From contig JAKJXP020000013.1 in the NCBI GenBank assembly GCA_022225965.2, forward strand, positions 496,001 to 560,000: a stretch of DNA of 64,000 nucleotides, read 5' to 3'. Origin of the DNA: Diatrype stigma (taxonomy: Eukaryota; Ascomycota; Sordariomycetes; Xylariales; Diatrypaceae). Shown in pieces: positions 24,659 through 37,689 of this stretch. The notes beneath the pieces were generated by a model. The model did not search any database, had not been told where the DNA came from, and saw nothing but the letters and a program-made list of their open reading frames with translations. The translations under genes were made by a program, and so were the position numbers. Every line of letters begins with the position of its first letter. Within the stretch, counting starts at the first letter, position 1.

Positions 24659-26050
24659 ATGGCAGCCCAAAACGAAAAAAACGAATTCTTAACCAATTCG
24701 ATTTCTTAATTCGAATAAGGCTTAAAAGCCCAATAGGAAATTTTCGCACGATTAACCAATTATTATTCCAATACCGACGGCCTTATAAAAGACGCGGGCG
24801 TTTTAACGAACCTAATGCCCATTAACGGAAACGTCGCATTTTAAAGCGATAAACAGCTTAACGATAACGAAAAAAAAAAAATCGTTAAAAACATTTATGG
24901 CATGGCCGGATATTTTTAACGGCAATTACGCGAAATTTTTATAATGGGAATTCAAAATGAAATATAAATTAATTAGAAATATCGGGTTTATCGGAAAAAT
25001 TAGAAATCAGTTTTATATAATTTACGACCGTTTAGGCAAAATAATTTAAAAGGTTATTATTATTTTTTTTATTTTAAAAGGGCCTTTTAATTAACGCGAT
25101 TTTTTTACGTTTTTAAATTACCTTATTAATATATACGGTAATAAAAATAAATAAAAAAATTCGGCCGCGAAACTTAAGAATTTCTATTAAGATATTAACG
25201 TACGGTTCGTAAATTTCCTTCCGATTTTTGAAAGAACTATTGCCGACGTAAAAAAAACAATATGGCCCGATTCGGCGAAGCTCGTTATGTTTTAAAATGC
25301 GATTAACGAAAAGCTTAAAAAGGCCTTAATTACAGCGTTTGTTTTAAATAATTACGTTAAATAAATAAATGGCGTATTAAAAATAACAGGCCGATTAAAA
25401 CGTTATTCGTTTTATAAGCTTAATAACGGCTTATTTTTTATTTATAAAAACGCTATAGCTTTTTATTAATTAATAAATAAAAAAGGAAATACGAAAATGT
25501 TCGACATAACAGCCTTAATTAAGCAGCAAAAGCGGCAAAACAACCGAAAAATCGATTCGAATAACGTTAAAAAATAACGCATAAAATGGATTTCGCGAAA
25601 AAAGCGGGACAACAGGATAGCCAAAAGCTTATATTTTCGGTACGGCCGGAAGGATTATTAAGTTAATCGTTGCTTTTTTCTTTCCGTTAAACGCCCGAAT
25701 ATTATCGTAACGCTCGATATTAAGTTTTAAAAGGAAGATTAAAACGAATTTTCGGATTCGAACGAAAAACAAAAATTAATTCCTGCGCCGAATCGCGCAT
25801 AAATGGCGAAAGCTTTTTAAAAAGAAATCGAATAGGCTAAGCAAAATATAAACGACATTTTTTTTATTAATGTATATATAAATCAAAAAAAGTTCGTCGA
25901 AGCTTTAATAAATTTGGGTTATAAATGTTATACCGCCGTAAATAAATTGTTCATAAAACGATTAAAGTTGCCGCGTATTCTTATTAAGCCGAAGGAATTA
26001 CGAAAGGCTTATAAAAAGGAATTGTATTAATAAGGAATTATTCGTAAAAT
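24659..26050 (+). pseudogene. Third element: dead gag region
   Basis: An ATG at 24659 opens a frame beginning MAAQNEKNEFLTNSIS that is soon closed by stops; gag-like fragments follow to about 26050. The antisense frame at 24464-24670 overlaps the gag start and is a shadow. Confidence 0.55.
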
Positions 26051-29000
26051 AATTTATATAAAGATCGATATAAATAAATATAAATCCAAAACTTACGCAT
26101 ATATTATTAAGAACTTAGCTTTTTCTTTTATATTCGGAAAGCCGTAAATAAAATACGAAAACGTTTTATACGACGTTTTTAAATATAGCTTAACCATAAA
26201 TAAGGCGAATTATATGATGATTTATAAAAAGGACTTCCGAAAAGAACGTAACCGCTTTTAAAGCATTAAATAAGCGCGTATAATTTTCGAAAATACGTTC
26301 GGAATAATAATAAAGAAATTGCGAAAAACTAACCAAGGAATATTAAAAATAAACGTATTTTCGATAATCTTAATAAACATTAATAAAGCGTTAATATTAA
26401 AATATAAAGTCGATATAAATAAAAAGTTATTTTATCGTTTACGAAATTTTTGCAACTTATTTATTAAATAATTAAATAACGCCTTATTATTTTATAAAAA
26501 AAATTAATTACGAAATTAAGTTAAAAAGAAATAAAAAAGGTCGCAAATTGCCCATATTTTAAGAATCGTTATATGGCATATTTAAGAACGAACTTTTAAT
26601 ATTACGAAAAACCTTAATCGAATTATTAAATAAGGGTTATATTTACGCGAATAACTTAATAGCGAATATTTCAGTATTATTCGTTAAAAAGCCAAAAAAA
26701 GAATTTCGGTTTTATATCGATTATAAAGCCTTAAACGCAATTATCGAACGGAATAGTTATTTCTTATTATTAATTTAAGAAATACTTAGGACATTTTTAT
26801 ATGCAAAGTGATTTATTAAAATAAACGTAAAAGCGGCCTTTTATAAAATCAGAATTAAAGCAAAAAAGGAATAAAAAATAACGTTCCGGATCCGGTTTGG
26901 ATTATATAAATGGCTCGTTATTCCGTTCGGGTTAAGCGATATGCCAACGACGTTTTAACGCTATATAAATAGCGCTTTCCGAAAGTTCCTAAACGTTTTT
27001 TATTTGGCATATATAAACGATATATTAATTTATTCGTCCGGCTTTAAAAAAAATTATATAAATAAAGTTAAATAAGTTTTAAGCTGTTTATAAAAAGCAA
27101 AATTAACATTTAATATTAAGAAATGCGAATTTGCAGTTAAAAAAACCAAATATTTAAGTTTCATAATAAAAGCAAAAATGGAAATTAAAATGAATCCAAA
27201 AGAAATACGCGCAATTAGGAAATAAAAGCCTTTTAAAAACGTTAAAGAAATATGTAATTTCTTAGGATTTATAAATTTCTATCGCGATTTTATCGATTAT
27301 TATATCGATTTCGCAAAGCCTTTAACGACGCTAATTCGTAAAGGTACGTCTTAAAAATAAACAAACGACTTAAAGAAAACCGCTTTCGAAAGGCTAAAAA
27401 ACGCCTTTATTTTCGAATCCGTATTAAGATAATAAGACCTTAATAAAAAAACAATAATCGAATATAATTATTCGAAATAAGCCAGCAAAAATTGTTTATT
27501 ATAAAAGAATAAATAAGAATTATTTCGCTTAATAACGTATTATTCGAAACGGCTGTTTTTAATAAAAAGCAATTACGAAATTTACGATAAAGAGTTTTTA
27601 ATAATAATAAATTGCTTAAAAATATAAAACATAAAGCTTAAAAACGTAATAATATTGTTTATAATAATTATGGATTATAAGAATTTGTAATACTTTATAA
27701 CGACGAAACGATGAAACGAACGCCAAATAAAATGATTAAAAAAGCTATTATGCTTTAATTTCCGCCTTAAATTCCGTACGGAACGCTTAAATATACGCGC
27801 CGATAATTTCTCGAAAAGGGAGCAAAACATACCGTAAGGCCTAAAAAACGAAAGATACGAATTTAAGCGTTTTTAATTAATAAAGAATAAATAACTATTT
27901 ATTTTTTCCGAAACTTTTACTAATAAATTATAAACGCAAATTAGCTACATTTCCGTCGAAAAGTTGGAATTATTCGATAAAGCCGCAGTATTTTTAGGAC
28001 ATAACGATTTTTAAAGCTTATAAAACGCAACTTTTAAGAAAAGTCCGATTTATCCGTAAATTATTCGAACGATTAAAAAAAGCGAATATAGCTTTTTATC
28101 GGATTTGGACTTTTCCGTTTTAATAGCAAAATATTAATTCGACGCTAAAGGATTCTTTTAATTCCGCGAATGCTTATAAATATTAATTTAAAAGTCGTTA
28201 TAAATAATATTAATATAATATACGTACGATTTTTATATAATCGGGCATTTAAAAAAGAAAATTACGATTGCAATATTTATGAAAAGCTTTTATTAATTAG
28301 GCATATACGTAATAATTAAAAGGTTTTTCCGAACGTATAATATATGCAATAAAAAATCGATTTAGCAAAATAAAAAGAAAGAATTATTTAAGCCTTTGTT
28401 TATATTAAACCGTTTTTATAATAAGGTATTTATTAATTTTATAATCGATTTTTTAATAATTTACGAAAAGAATTCGAGTTTTTTAATAGTAATTATCGAT
28501 CGGCTTTTTAAAAAGGTCGTTTTAAAAGCCATAATAACGATAAATGCAAAAGCGTATATAAAGGTATTCGTAAACGTATATTAAAGGTTTTATTCGTTTC
28601 CGAAAGCAATAATAAGCAATAAGGATTTTAATTAAACGAAACGGTTTTAAAAAAATATACGCTTTAATAAGAATTAAGTAACGTTTTTTTACCGCTTATT
28701 ATTCCGAAAGCGACGGCATTATAAAAAAGGCGAATTAAAAAATGCTAACTTATTTATAAACGTTTATAACTTATTCGTAATAAAAATAAAAAAAGCTTTA
28801 TTTAAAAGCGATATTTGCAATTAATAATAAAAACATTAATTCGATAAGCTTAAGTTTATTTTTTTTATTATACGGCTATTACGTAAAACCGATTCAATAA
28901 ATAAAAAGCTTTTTTTTATCGTTTATCGATCCTATTATACGAACGGAAGCTTTCGTAAGCCGGTTAAGAAAAGGTTACGAATTCGCCTAAACGGCCATGG

Positions 29001-29490
29001 CCGTAACGTAACAAATCTAAAAGGAATTAATAAATAAATAACGAATATTAGCCGAAAATTTTAAAATCAGGAATAAAATATGGTTATTACTTAAAAACGT
29101 TAAAATAAGCTGGCTTTTTAAAAAACTTAAATGGCTTTATATTAAATACGAAATAACGAAGGTTTTAAATTCGTACGTCGTAAAGTTAAATACGTTAAAA
29201 AGCATTTATAATCGTTTTTACCTAAATCTTTTAAAACGCGCAAATATCGATTCCTTATTTTCGTAAAGAAACGAAAATATTTAATCGCCTTTTATCGTTT
29301 CGAATAAAAAAGGAAAGCCGGAATAAAAAATAAAACAAATCTTATAAGCCGAAATACGCAAAAAAAAAAAAAAAAGGAATACGCCATTAGGTATTCGTAA
29401 AGTAAATAAGTTATATAAAATTAAATTAATACTTATTCGATAATTTTTTAAAAACGGAAGTTCTAAATAAATTCGAAAAGAAATACGGGA
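26050..29490 (+). pseudogene. Third element: dead pol (RT, RNase H, integrase, chromodomain)
   Basis: Reverse transcriptase is clear from about 26690: KKPKKEFRFYIDYKALN, then WLVIPFGLSDMP, then LAYINDILIYS (YxDD box, first Asp changed to Asn), then FLGFINFYRDFI. RNase H follows with ITYYSKRLFLIKSNYEIYDK and MDYKNL to about 27900. The integrase core is best seen at 28396-28584 (RFYNKVFINFIIDFL with a catalytic Asp, then VIIDRLFKK). The GPY/F-like part lies near 29050-29230 and a chromodomain near 29310-29480. Stops interrupt all parts. Confidence 0.85.
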
Positions 29491-31040
29491 ATATAAGGAA
29501 AAACGAGGGATTTAAGTTATAAATTAAGAAACGTAATTGCAAAATTACGCTTTCGAAAAGCTTAACGAAATCCGTAACGGATTCTTAATAAAACGCATAT
29601 AAAAAGGAAAAAAATAATTACGAAGGATTTATAAATAAAAAGAAAAGAAAAAAAAATAAAACAAAAGCTAAAGCCTTTACGAAGTTTTATTTATTTTTTT
29701 ACGAAATACGTACGAAACGTATAAAAGTAACGTATAAAGCGTTTATTAAGCTAATTTATAATCATAGGCGAAAAAAGCGCGCGTGCGTATATATAAAACG
29801 CATACGAAGCGTTTAAAACGATTTTCGTTAACGCTTTAAAAGGCCGGCCGAAATTAACGCATTAAGGATTTTACCAATATTTTCGACGAGGCCTTTAATA
29901 GCGGTTACGAAACGTTCGAAAGCGGCGACTTTACGGGATTAAAAAGCGCGAAATGAACGATTAAAAAAAGGTCGACAAAAAAAAAGCTTGCATTTACATT
30001 AAATTTACGTTAATAAATCTCGGCCGCAAAAAAAGCCGGAAAATTATCGAATTTAATAAATATAGCAATAACGAAGGCTTAAAAGTTTAATAAATAACGT
30101 ACGAATAAGGAAGAAACGAATAAGGAAATATTTACGGCTTTTTTTTAATTTATGCTTAAATTAATAAACCTTTTTATCGGCGGCTTTTTAGTCGTTGATA
30201 ATAACTAAAAACTTATAAATAAATAAAAAAATAAAAAAAGGGCTTAATTTATATTAACGGCGGTAATTATAATAAAAACAAGCCTTTATAAACGTTTTAA
30301 TAGCCTTTTGCATTTCGGAAATATCCGGAATGTTTTTATATACGTATCCTTTATTATTGCAAAAAATATAACGAATAGCACGAAAAATAAAAAAAGGCTT
30401 AAAAATATTCGGAAAAGGCATATAAAATATTCGAAAAAAAAGGGGGCTATTTACGATTTTGGTCTACATAAAACGAATCGGAACTTTTGGCTATGCGGGT
30501 AATATATACGGAACAAGGAACGTTACGAATACGCGAAAAATAATTCGCGAAGCTTTTGCGCGTTTCGAAAGCGACGCGGATTTCTTTCGCGCAAACGGTA
30601 ACGGCCGTACGCACGGAAATAAAAAGAACCGGTTAAAAGCCGTTTATAAAAGATTCGGAATTACAATTAGGAATAAATAAACGAATAAAAATAAAAAACG
30701 CATATAATTAACGCGTAAGCGAAAAAAAAAACGGAAATCCTTGCGAGAATTTTACGAAAGATAAGGGAAATTTATTAAAAAAGGGTTATTATTATTATTG
30801 TTATAAGAAAAAAAAATAAAAAGGAAAGGAAAAGGCGGCCCGTATTTATAAAGAAAAAAGGCCGATACGTAATTAATGGAATTGCGTTAAACCTAATTAA
30901 ACGAATTTTAAAGACGGGGATAATATTTTTTAATTAGCCGGTTAATAAAAAGTAACGGGCCAATTATAAGCCTTATAGGTATTCGCTAAAATCTTTTAAC
31001 CGCGGGGGGCCTATAACGGGTTTAGCGCTAATGGAAGGGT
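29490..31040 (+). other. Third element: 1.5-kb tail between pol and 3' LTR
   Basis: Sequence between the chromodomain and the 3' LTR. It keeps more CG dinucleotides than its surroundings and holds short frames at 30308-30502 and 30459-30680 that match nothing I know. AATGGAAGGG at 31030-31039 next to the LTR is the likely polypurine tract. Confidence 0.5.
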
Positions 31041-31255
31041 TATATAATGGGGCCCATAGGGCCCTAAGGGGTTAGCACCGGTTAATTTCCGGCGCCGCGT
31101 AGCGCTTTAAGACGCTCCTAAGCCGCATTAACGCTGCGTATAAAAGGCTTTATAAGTCCGTAAAGATTTTTAATTTCTTTCCTTTTTTCTATAATTAGGA
31201 AATAAACTCCATTTAATAACCGCTTATAGCTAGCAATAAGTAAAGCCTTTTATAT
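31041..31255 (+). repeat. LTR of third element (3' LTR)
   Basis: Direct repeat of 24231-24443, starting TATATAATGGGGCCC and ending near CCTTTTATA. Fewer C-to-T changes than in the left LTR are visible in the first 40 bases. Confidence 0.85.
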
Positions 31256-32027
31256 TATATTATATATAATTAATAACGTTAATTATTTCATTTTTAATTA
31301 TTTCTTTTCTTCGGTTATTTTTTATAATCCGAAATATAAAAATGTATATAAAATAAGTAAATATAGGCATTTATTTATATAAGTAACTATGTAACTTTTA
31401 TAAGATTTAAAGAATTACTTTTTATATGTTAAAATGTTTTATATAAGCTATAAAAACTATTGATTTTATATATAAAATCATAATAAGAACACTTATATAT
31501 AACTTTAAAACACGTCGATATAATAGGTTTATTAATATATATATATATATATATATAATATACGTTAATACTTTTCATTTAATATATATATATATTAAAT
31601 TTCTTTAAAGTTAATATATTTCCAATTTACGCATAACTTTAAAAGTAAATTTATATGGTTTTAATAGTATTTATAATAAAAATCATATATTTACATTTAT
31701 TTTAAAATAATAAATAAATATTAAATATCACCGTTTAATATATATAATAATAAAGAATTACGCTTATAATAAAATATTTTATATATTAATTCGCTTTATA
31801 TTAATTAAGTTATTTATAAGTAAAAATAATAACTTTTAATATAAAAGATAGCCGGAGAAAAGAAATAGCCGGAGGTAAGGTAACTAACGTTATTTACCTA
31901 TTACGGTAACTTCTGAGTATATATAATCTGGATTTACTATTATTTAGAATCACTGTAGCCCAATTACCGTTTTGTTCGATCCACTCTGTTCGATCCACTC
32001 CTATCTCGTAACTTCGTAGCTCTCACA
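31256..32027. other. AT-rich remnant and right edge of the RIP block
   Basis: AT-rich, with a (TA)n run near 31540-31556 and no gene. Composition returns to normal between about 31850 and 32000. A small tandem duplication GTTCGATCCACTCT/C lies at about 31973-32001. The area may hold a fragment of another repeat, but I cannot identify it. Confidence 0.5.
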
Positions 32028-34043
32028 TCACAGTGTATACCGAAAACCAGGTTGATAATCATCCTGTAAAAGTGTCAGCCATTTATCACTATATAGTAAA
32101 AGATAGACAGAACTTACGTCATGTGCCTCCAACTCCTTCTCCCCTCGGTCTGCCCTCCTGTTCTCAATGAAGAAGCGAAGGCCGCAAGCGCATACCAGGA
32201 TAATGTTGAGCAACGAACAAGCAATGCACGCCCATAGACCAGGCTTATATCCCGTTGCCGCGTCCTCCGATCTAACACGGCCGAGTTAGAACGAGTCCCA
32301 AATAAAACAATGTAGATAGACCCCTGCTTGAAAAGAAAAAAAAAATAGGAGGTGGCGGGGAGACGAAAACGACTAACCTGAAGACCAAGCTCCCCGCAAT
32401 GCCGCCAATGCCGCCGAAGCCGACGAGTGTGGCACTGCAGAAGGCGCGCTTCCATTGGCCGCGGATGTTGTTGGCCTGGTAGGCCATGGCAGCGGGGATG
32501 TTGGAGTTGGCGCCGGCGGTGACGAAGAAGACGCCGAGGTAGCGGACGGCGGGGATCGGGTGCCAGCCCAGGATCGGCAGGCCGATCAGGCACATGAGCA
32601 TGTTGGCGATGATCACGGGGCCCCGCAGTCGGTACCGGTCCCCGAGCCAGCTCACCCCGAACATGTAGAAGCCGGCGAACGCGTACGGCGGAGCCACGAG
32701 GCACTGTGCCGCCCCCACGCTGAATCCCAGGCTCGATACTAGGATGATTGGCAGGAAGTACGCCAGCGCGTATGTGATGGTTGTGCTGCAGAAGAATATC
32801 AAGGCGTAGGCCCTGGTAGTGTGGTATTATTCCCCGGTCAGTGACAGTTTTTATTGCCAGTTTTGGCCTCTTCTCTATCTGATCCATTTATTTTTCCTCG
32901 TCCGGTTCATTGATATGTCGACGTGGAGACTCATGCTTACGCGTGACCTACCATAGGCCACAGATACAAATAAAGGAATCATCACTATCACGTGCAATGC
33001 AAGACAAACACATACCATATCTTCAGATCCAGACCGGCACTCACGAACTTGCGCAGCTCGAACTTGGGCGTGTGCGAGTCGCCACGATCAGCGTTGACCT
33101 TCCTCACTACCCAGGCGCGCTCGCGGTCGCTGAGGAAGCGCCAGGAGGGGCGGTCGGAGTCGGGGAAGTCGACGAGGCACCAGTAGCCGGCGATGCCGAG
33201 CAGGCAGGTGATGAGGCCCTCGACGATGAAGATCCAGCGCCAGCCGCTGAGCCCCGCACGGCCCCCGAGCTGCATCAGGCCGAAGGCGAGAATGCCGGAG
33301 AAGGCTGAGGCCACGCAGCCGAGCACGTAGAAGCACGAGTAGCGCTTGCCGACCTCGTAGCGCGTGTACCACGTCGACAGCAGATACACGCAGGCGGGGA
33401 AGAATCCGGCCTCGAAAACGCCTAGCACCACACGCAGCGCCGCCAGCACCTGGTACGAGGGCGCGAACCCCATCCCGATCATCACGGCGCCCCACGCCAA
33501 CGTCACGGCCGCCAGGTGCACCCGCGGCCCTACCGCCCGCACGATCACCGTCGCCGGCGGCTGGCATACCGTGTACGTCACGAAGAAGAGCAGCGTTACT
33601 ATCGAGTACCGGTTATCCACCAGCGCGAGCTCTGTGCTCATTCCCGCGATGTTGGCCGCCGACAGGTTGGTTCGGTCCATCAGGCTGACGCAGTACATGA
33701 CTAAATGATAAGCGAAGATTAATATGGTCTCAATGTCCCATGAGTGATTCCTATGTGGTTATGAAAATCATCCCTCGCTCCCTATTCCCAAGCAAGCCGA
33801 CGTGAAAGCCCCCTTGAGAGTGGTTCCAAGCCGCGACATGAAGGCAAATAAAAAATATCGTGTTGTTGGGAAACTTTGCTTACGCCCGACTGTGACAACT
33901 AAGCGCCGGTCGATCCGCCATGTGATCCTCTTCTTCTCTTCTTCGCTCGGTTCATCGAACACCCCCTCGTCCGACGTCGTGGGGGTCACATGTCTCTCGA
34001 CGTGCTCGAGGTCGGTTCCTGGCTTTTCGACATCGTGGTCCAT
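32028..34043 (-). CDS. MFS transporter, anion:cation symporter (allantoate permease/Dal5-like) family
   Basis: Plasma-membrane carrier. Five exons with GT-AG borders join in frame: 34043-33884, 33700-33016, 32812-32378, 32271-32118, 32063-32028, giving 489 residues, the usual size for this family. After a charged cytosolic N-terminus comes LMYCVSLMDRTNLSAANIAGM, quoted here as CVSLMDRTNLSAAN, the start of the first membrane segment and typical of the ACS family (TC 2.A.1.14) of Dal5, Tna1 and related vitamin, ureide and organic-anion carriers. About twelve hydrophobic segments follow, with RGPVIIANML and WKRAFCSATLVGFGGIGGI late in the protein. An upstream ATG at 34094 is in frame, but the start at 34043 fits better. 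The substrate cannot be told from sequence. It borders the transposon block, only about 0.8 kb from the last LTR. Confidence 0.85.
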
Positions 34044-37000
34044 GCTGGGAGACAGCTTCTGTCGTCCGCTAAATTGCAGGGAGAGGAGAGACATTGGGGT
34101 ACCTGATCAAGTATTCAGCGGCTGTCGCCGCTGATAGAGCTTTCGAAAAGAAAATCAATCAAGAAGTCTTGGCACCAGCGGGGTCCGATCGCAGGAACGA
34201 AAGACAAACAGGCAGCCTTCGACTTTGAGAAACGATCTATCAATACCCAGCATTACCCAGTCTGAATCTACTCGGGAGATGCAGATAATGCAGGGCACAT
34301 AGGGAAAGCAGAGAGCTGTAGCTACTTACTTTATACCTACGCCATTTGCTCATGGAGGATGATGTTATGCTTAAACAAGACAAGACCAAGACCGGACGGT
34401 GGGATTTCCACCTCTCACCTCCAACTCCAAGCGACGGGCAGCCATTATTACCGGATGACGGTGTGTATCTTACCCTACCAAGGTAGTACGGGAGCCCTGT
34501 AAGTCAGCTTTAGGTTGTTATGAACCTTGTTCACCCTTGTTAACGAAGTCATCGGCCGATCTATGTGGGTCCGTTTCTTGCGGGGTAAAGGGGTTAAGTC
34601 TGGGGAGCTGCGGAGTCTAGCGCAGCTAGCCACTGGCCCCGTGCGGGGTGGTGAGGCGCACTAAATCTATAGCCCTGGAAGGGCTGAGGGGGCCAGGGGG
34701 GGAGCTACCTACTCTAGCTACTATAGAAGGAGGCTTATATCGAGTTGATAATCACGCATATCCAATCCATTACCAGAATCCAACAACCCGTCCATAGGTG
34801 CTTACCTGACTTTTCGAGCAATCTGTATAGGGTCTGTGGTCATATCAAAACAAATAGGTGGAACTACTCATCGACTCGAATCTACTTGGCCTAACTTGTC
34901 TTGTCTTGGCTTGGTGTTAGGGGCTCCAAGCTCGCAAATGGGGATGACTTGGATTGGCTCAATGTATATTCCACGCGGACGGGGATTATCCCCAAATGGG
35001 CGGGCCAGTCCGGCTCTAAATGAGGCAGGCGTTGTTATAGGACGTCAGTATAGAAAAACATTAATCTACCTACCTATACAACACAGTATCTCTAGTCTAG
35101 CAAGCTGTGGCTTGTGCCCAAGAAGACACTAGTCAATTACTCGACAATCCTCCGATCTGCACATCGGCAGTTTCAGACCGGGAATTATTAAAGCCTGGTA
35201 TGCGGATACCATGGATATGGGACTATTTCGCTAGACGCTTAAACATTGTCTTTCTGTATGCGAAAATCATTAGGATATATGCTGACTCCCGCCCCCCGAG
35301 AACAGCACATGGCATGGTGGCATGAGGCCTGACTGAAAAGCAACTCAACTACTGCTATTACTGGGCTACTTAATCCAGTGGTCTCCTTGATTCAACCAGT
35401 GGAAGTCGACCGGTCCGCTGATCGACATCAATCAACTCAATTAGAGAGCTTGGTGGATTGGGTTATGTTACTTTCTAGTCTGTCTGCAACCATGAACTTT
35501 CTGTATGTCATACCCACAGTTGACAATATATTCGGACCTTTGAATACTAGACGTCGGCGGCTAGGCTAGTCAAGTTCTACGATGTAGCTACAAGTGTGGG
35601 AAATGACCTAGATCTAGGAATGAGCACTAATTTTGGCGCACCTTTTTACGAGACCCCGGAGCACGAACTTGGAGAATCTTAGGCTATCATTATCATTGCG
35701 GTTTATTGGATGCGTATTTTTGGAGGTCACCATCTGGCTCTTGTATGCTACGCTGACGTCAGTGCAATTCGTGTAGGCGTAAGCGGCGCCTCAAGAGGAG
35801 GGACCACCTCCGAGGGATGGTGACACAGTTAGAGAATATCTTAAACAAGATGAATGGTTCTGACTTTCGTCTCCGGGAAACAGCGCCGTGACTTCCCAAT
35901 AGAGCGCATCAGGACGTATACAGCCTGCTGGAAGGGCTACCGACCAAAACACCCAGAAATGAGGTAGCGGTAGCCCCCTAGTGTCATAACTTATAAGATA
36001 TGTAATAGAATAATCGGAGAATAGGATATGGTGAGCTCGTATCATCGACGCCCTGCCATTTACATATACTTGTATCTTCTTCTATACCATACAAAGACTG
36101 ACGATAGCCGACCACCTGTCATCTACCTAGGTAGATAGTGTATATCCCCCCATATGCTCACGGGAAAGCCTAAGCTACTAAATCATTCTATCAACAGGGG
36201 TAGGAGGAGAGCCATTACCAGATCTAAGAAATATATGCTAATTTTCGAGCACAGTATGTGAATGCGGGTCTAAGGTAAGCATCCTGAGAACGGATTCATG
36301 TCTTTGAACGTTACCAAGCCCAGTTGATAAGGGCCAATACATCGTTCTACTACGTCTTTGGGGAGATGAACTTCGTTTCATCACCAACCTCCTACTCAAA
36401 GTAGTAGTGGAGGAATTGAAACTACGGCCATGCCTGTCAGTTTTGATGCTGTCATTACGAATGAAACTCTTGGTAAGTCCTAATATTTTCAAATGGATTT
36501 CATTTGTATACTTCAGAGATCCGACGGGAACTTATCTATACAAGAGAGAAAGAGGATTGCCGTATTTACCTTTCCTAGTGCTCGTGGAAAACCCTCATAA
36601 CGAGAAGATGTATAACCCGCCTCGACCACGTAGACGTGGGGACTCACAAGGTCACTCTGAGATGACCTAGGTTGGCGGCTATTCGGGCGCATCGCCAAAG
36701 GGATGGGATCCTGGTCTCGGTGGGAAGGATAACACGGTATCCTGCGCAACGGGCCCTCTACGTCTTTCCCTTATATCTATGGGAATATTGGTGTTTTTTA
36801 TCACAAGCTCGTGGATCGTCACGTTGAACGGACGTGGATGGGTAATTCAGGGGTAGATTCCATCATCATACCATCTGCTACAAGCCTTCAAGGTGAACAA
36901 GTAAATCAACGGTGACATCTTGTTTTGTGCGAGTGCCCAGCGGAATAGAACGCTCACTTACAACATGTATCTCAGCAGTCCAGCTAATATATCTCCACGA

Positions 37001-37689
37001 AAGCAATCTAGCCCCTTTCAGTTCAGAAATGTTGACTAGACAAGAATCCGATCATCATAACTAGTCAATAGAACACGGACTAAACCCGTGGAAACTGAGA
37101 GGCTCGATAGCTTGGCCATTATTAGGAATATCCGGCGCATTCAGTTTGGCCGTGCCTACCAGAGTCAGGTAGCTAATCTATGATATGTCTGGCGAGCCTA
37201 GTGTACAAAAAAGAAGACTGTTCACAGTGTTGTTTTTGGCATCGAAGGAGGAGGAGCTATAACCCAAAAGTGTATGCATTACCCCATCATCATGCAACAC
37301 ACGACTATGTGTGTGTTTGGGGGGTTTGGGGTGGAGGAGGCCAGTAGTAGTAGTGAGGTTAATGAAGGGACTGGAGCTGGATATGTGAACAGTAGGTGTA
37401 TAATGATAAGAAACCAGAAGATTCATGTTTGTTCGAGTGGGTTTGTTTCATTTTCATCTCATCCACCTTGCTTGAGATATGCGCTCAACTACGACTGCCT
37501 GTATCTAGCAGCGTTGTAATCTTCTCATGATGCCCTATATCCATCAATGTTGTTCAGCCGAGACATAATTCGCAGATTTTACGTGTTTTGATGGCATTTA
37601 TCTATGTACAATGTCTATAGATAACGTGAGGATTCAAAGCCGCACCCTATAATATGCTCCATAAACGACACCTTTTCTCATAAAACACG
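34044..37689. other. Long intergenic region, no gene supported
   Basis: About 3.6 kb with only short, overlapping frames of under 100 codons and no recognisable domain. It holds the promoter of the leftward MFS gene and the 3' flank of the leftward dehydrogenase. A CreA-type cluster is listed separately. I see no RIP pattern here. Confidence 0.5.
34580..34648 (-). promoter_or_regulatory. Cluster of four CreA-type sites upstream of the MFS gene
   Basis: GCGGGG (34580), CTGGGG (34600), GCGGAG (34610) and GCGGGG (34643) all fit the 5'-SYGGRG-3' consensus of the carbon-catabolite repressor CreA/Cre1. They lie about 540-605 bases before the proposed start at 34043. Short sites occur by chance, so only the clustering is suggestive. 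Confidence 0.35.

Larger units (their letters stand above)
24231..31255 (+). mobile_element. Third element: chromodomain Ty3/gypsy LTR retrotransposon, about 7 kb
   Basis: Two direct repeats of about 215 bases (24231-24443 and 31041-31255) bound a plus-strand internal region with gag, reverse transcriptase, RNase H, integrase and chromodomain in Ty3/gypsy order. The RT and integrase peptides are of the Tf1/sushi-like chromovirus type and clearly differ from the two elements to the left. It starts only 31 bases after the outer element's target duplication. RIP-type stops are frequent. The LTR 3' ends fade into AT-rich DNA, so I could not fix a target duplication. Confidence 0.85.

Noticed and set aside
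3025..31255. CRISPR-like or tandem-array interpretation of the repeated blocks
   Set aside because: The repeats are LTR pairs with retroelement coding regions between them, in a eukaryotic genome; there are no short regular spacers.
32455..33704. Several plus-strand frames up to 132 residues across the first MFS gene, and a minus-strand frame of 257 residues at 32114-32887
   Set aside because: GC-rich coding sequence opens other frames; the five-exon transporter model explains the region with conserved motifs.
34836..35132. 98-residue plus-strand frame in the long intergenic region
   Set aside because: No conserved motif, no splice context, ordinary chance length in this composition.
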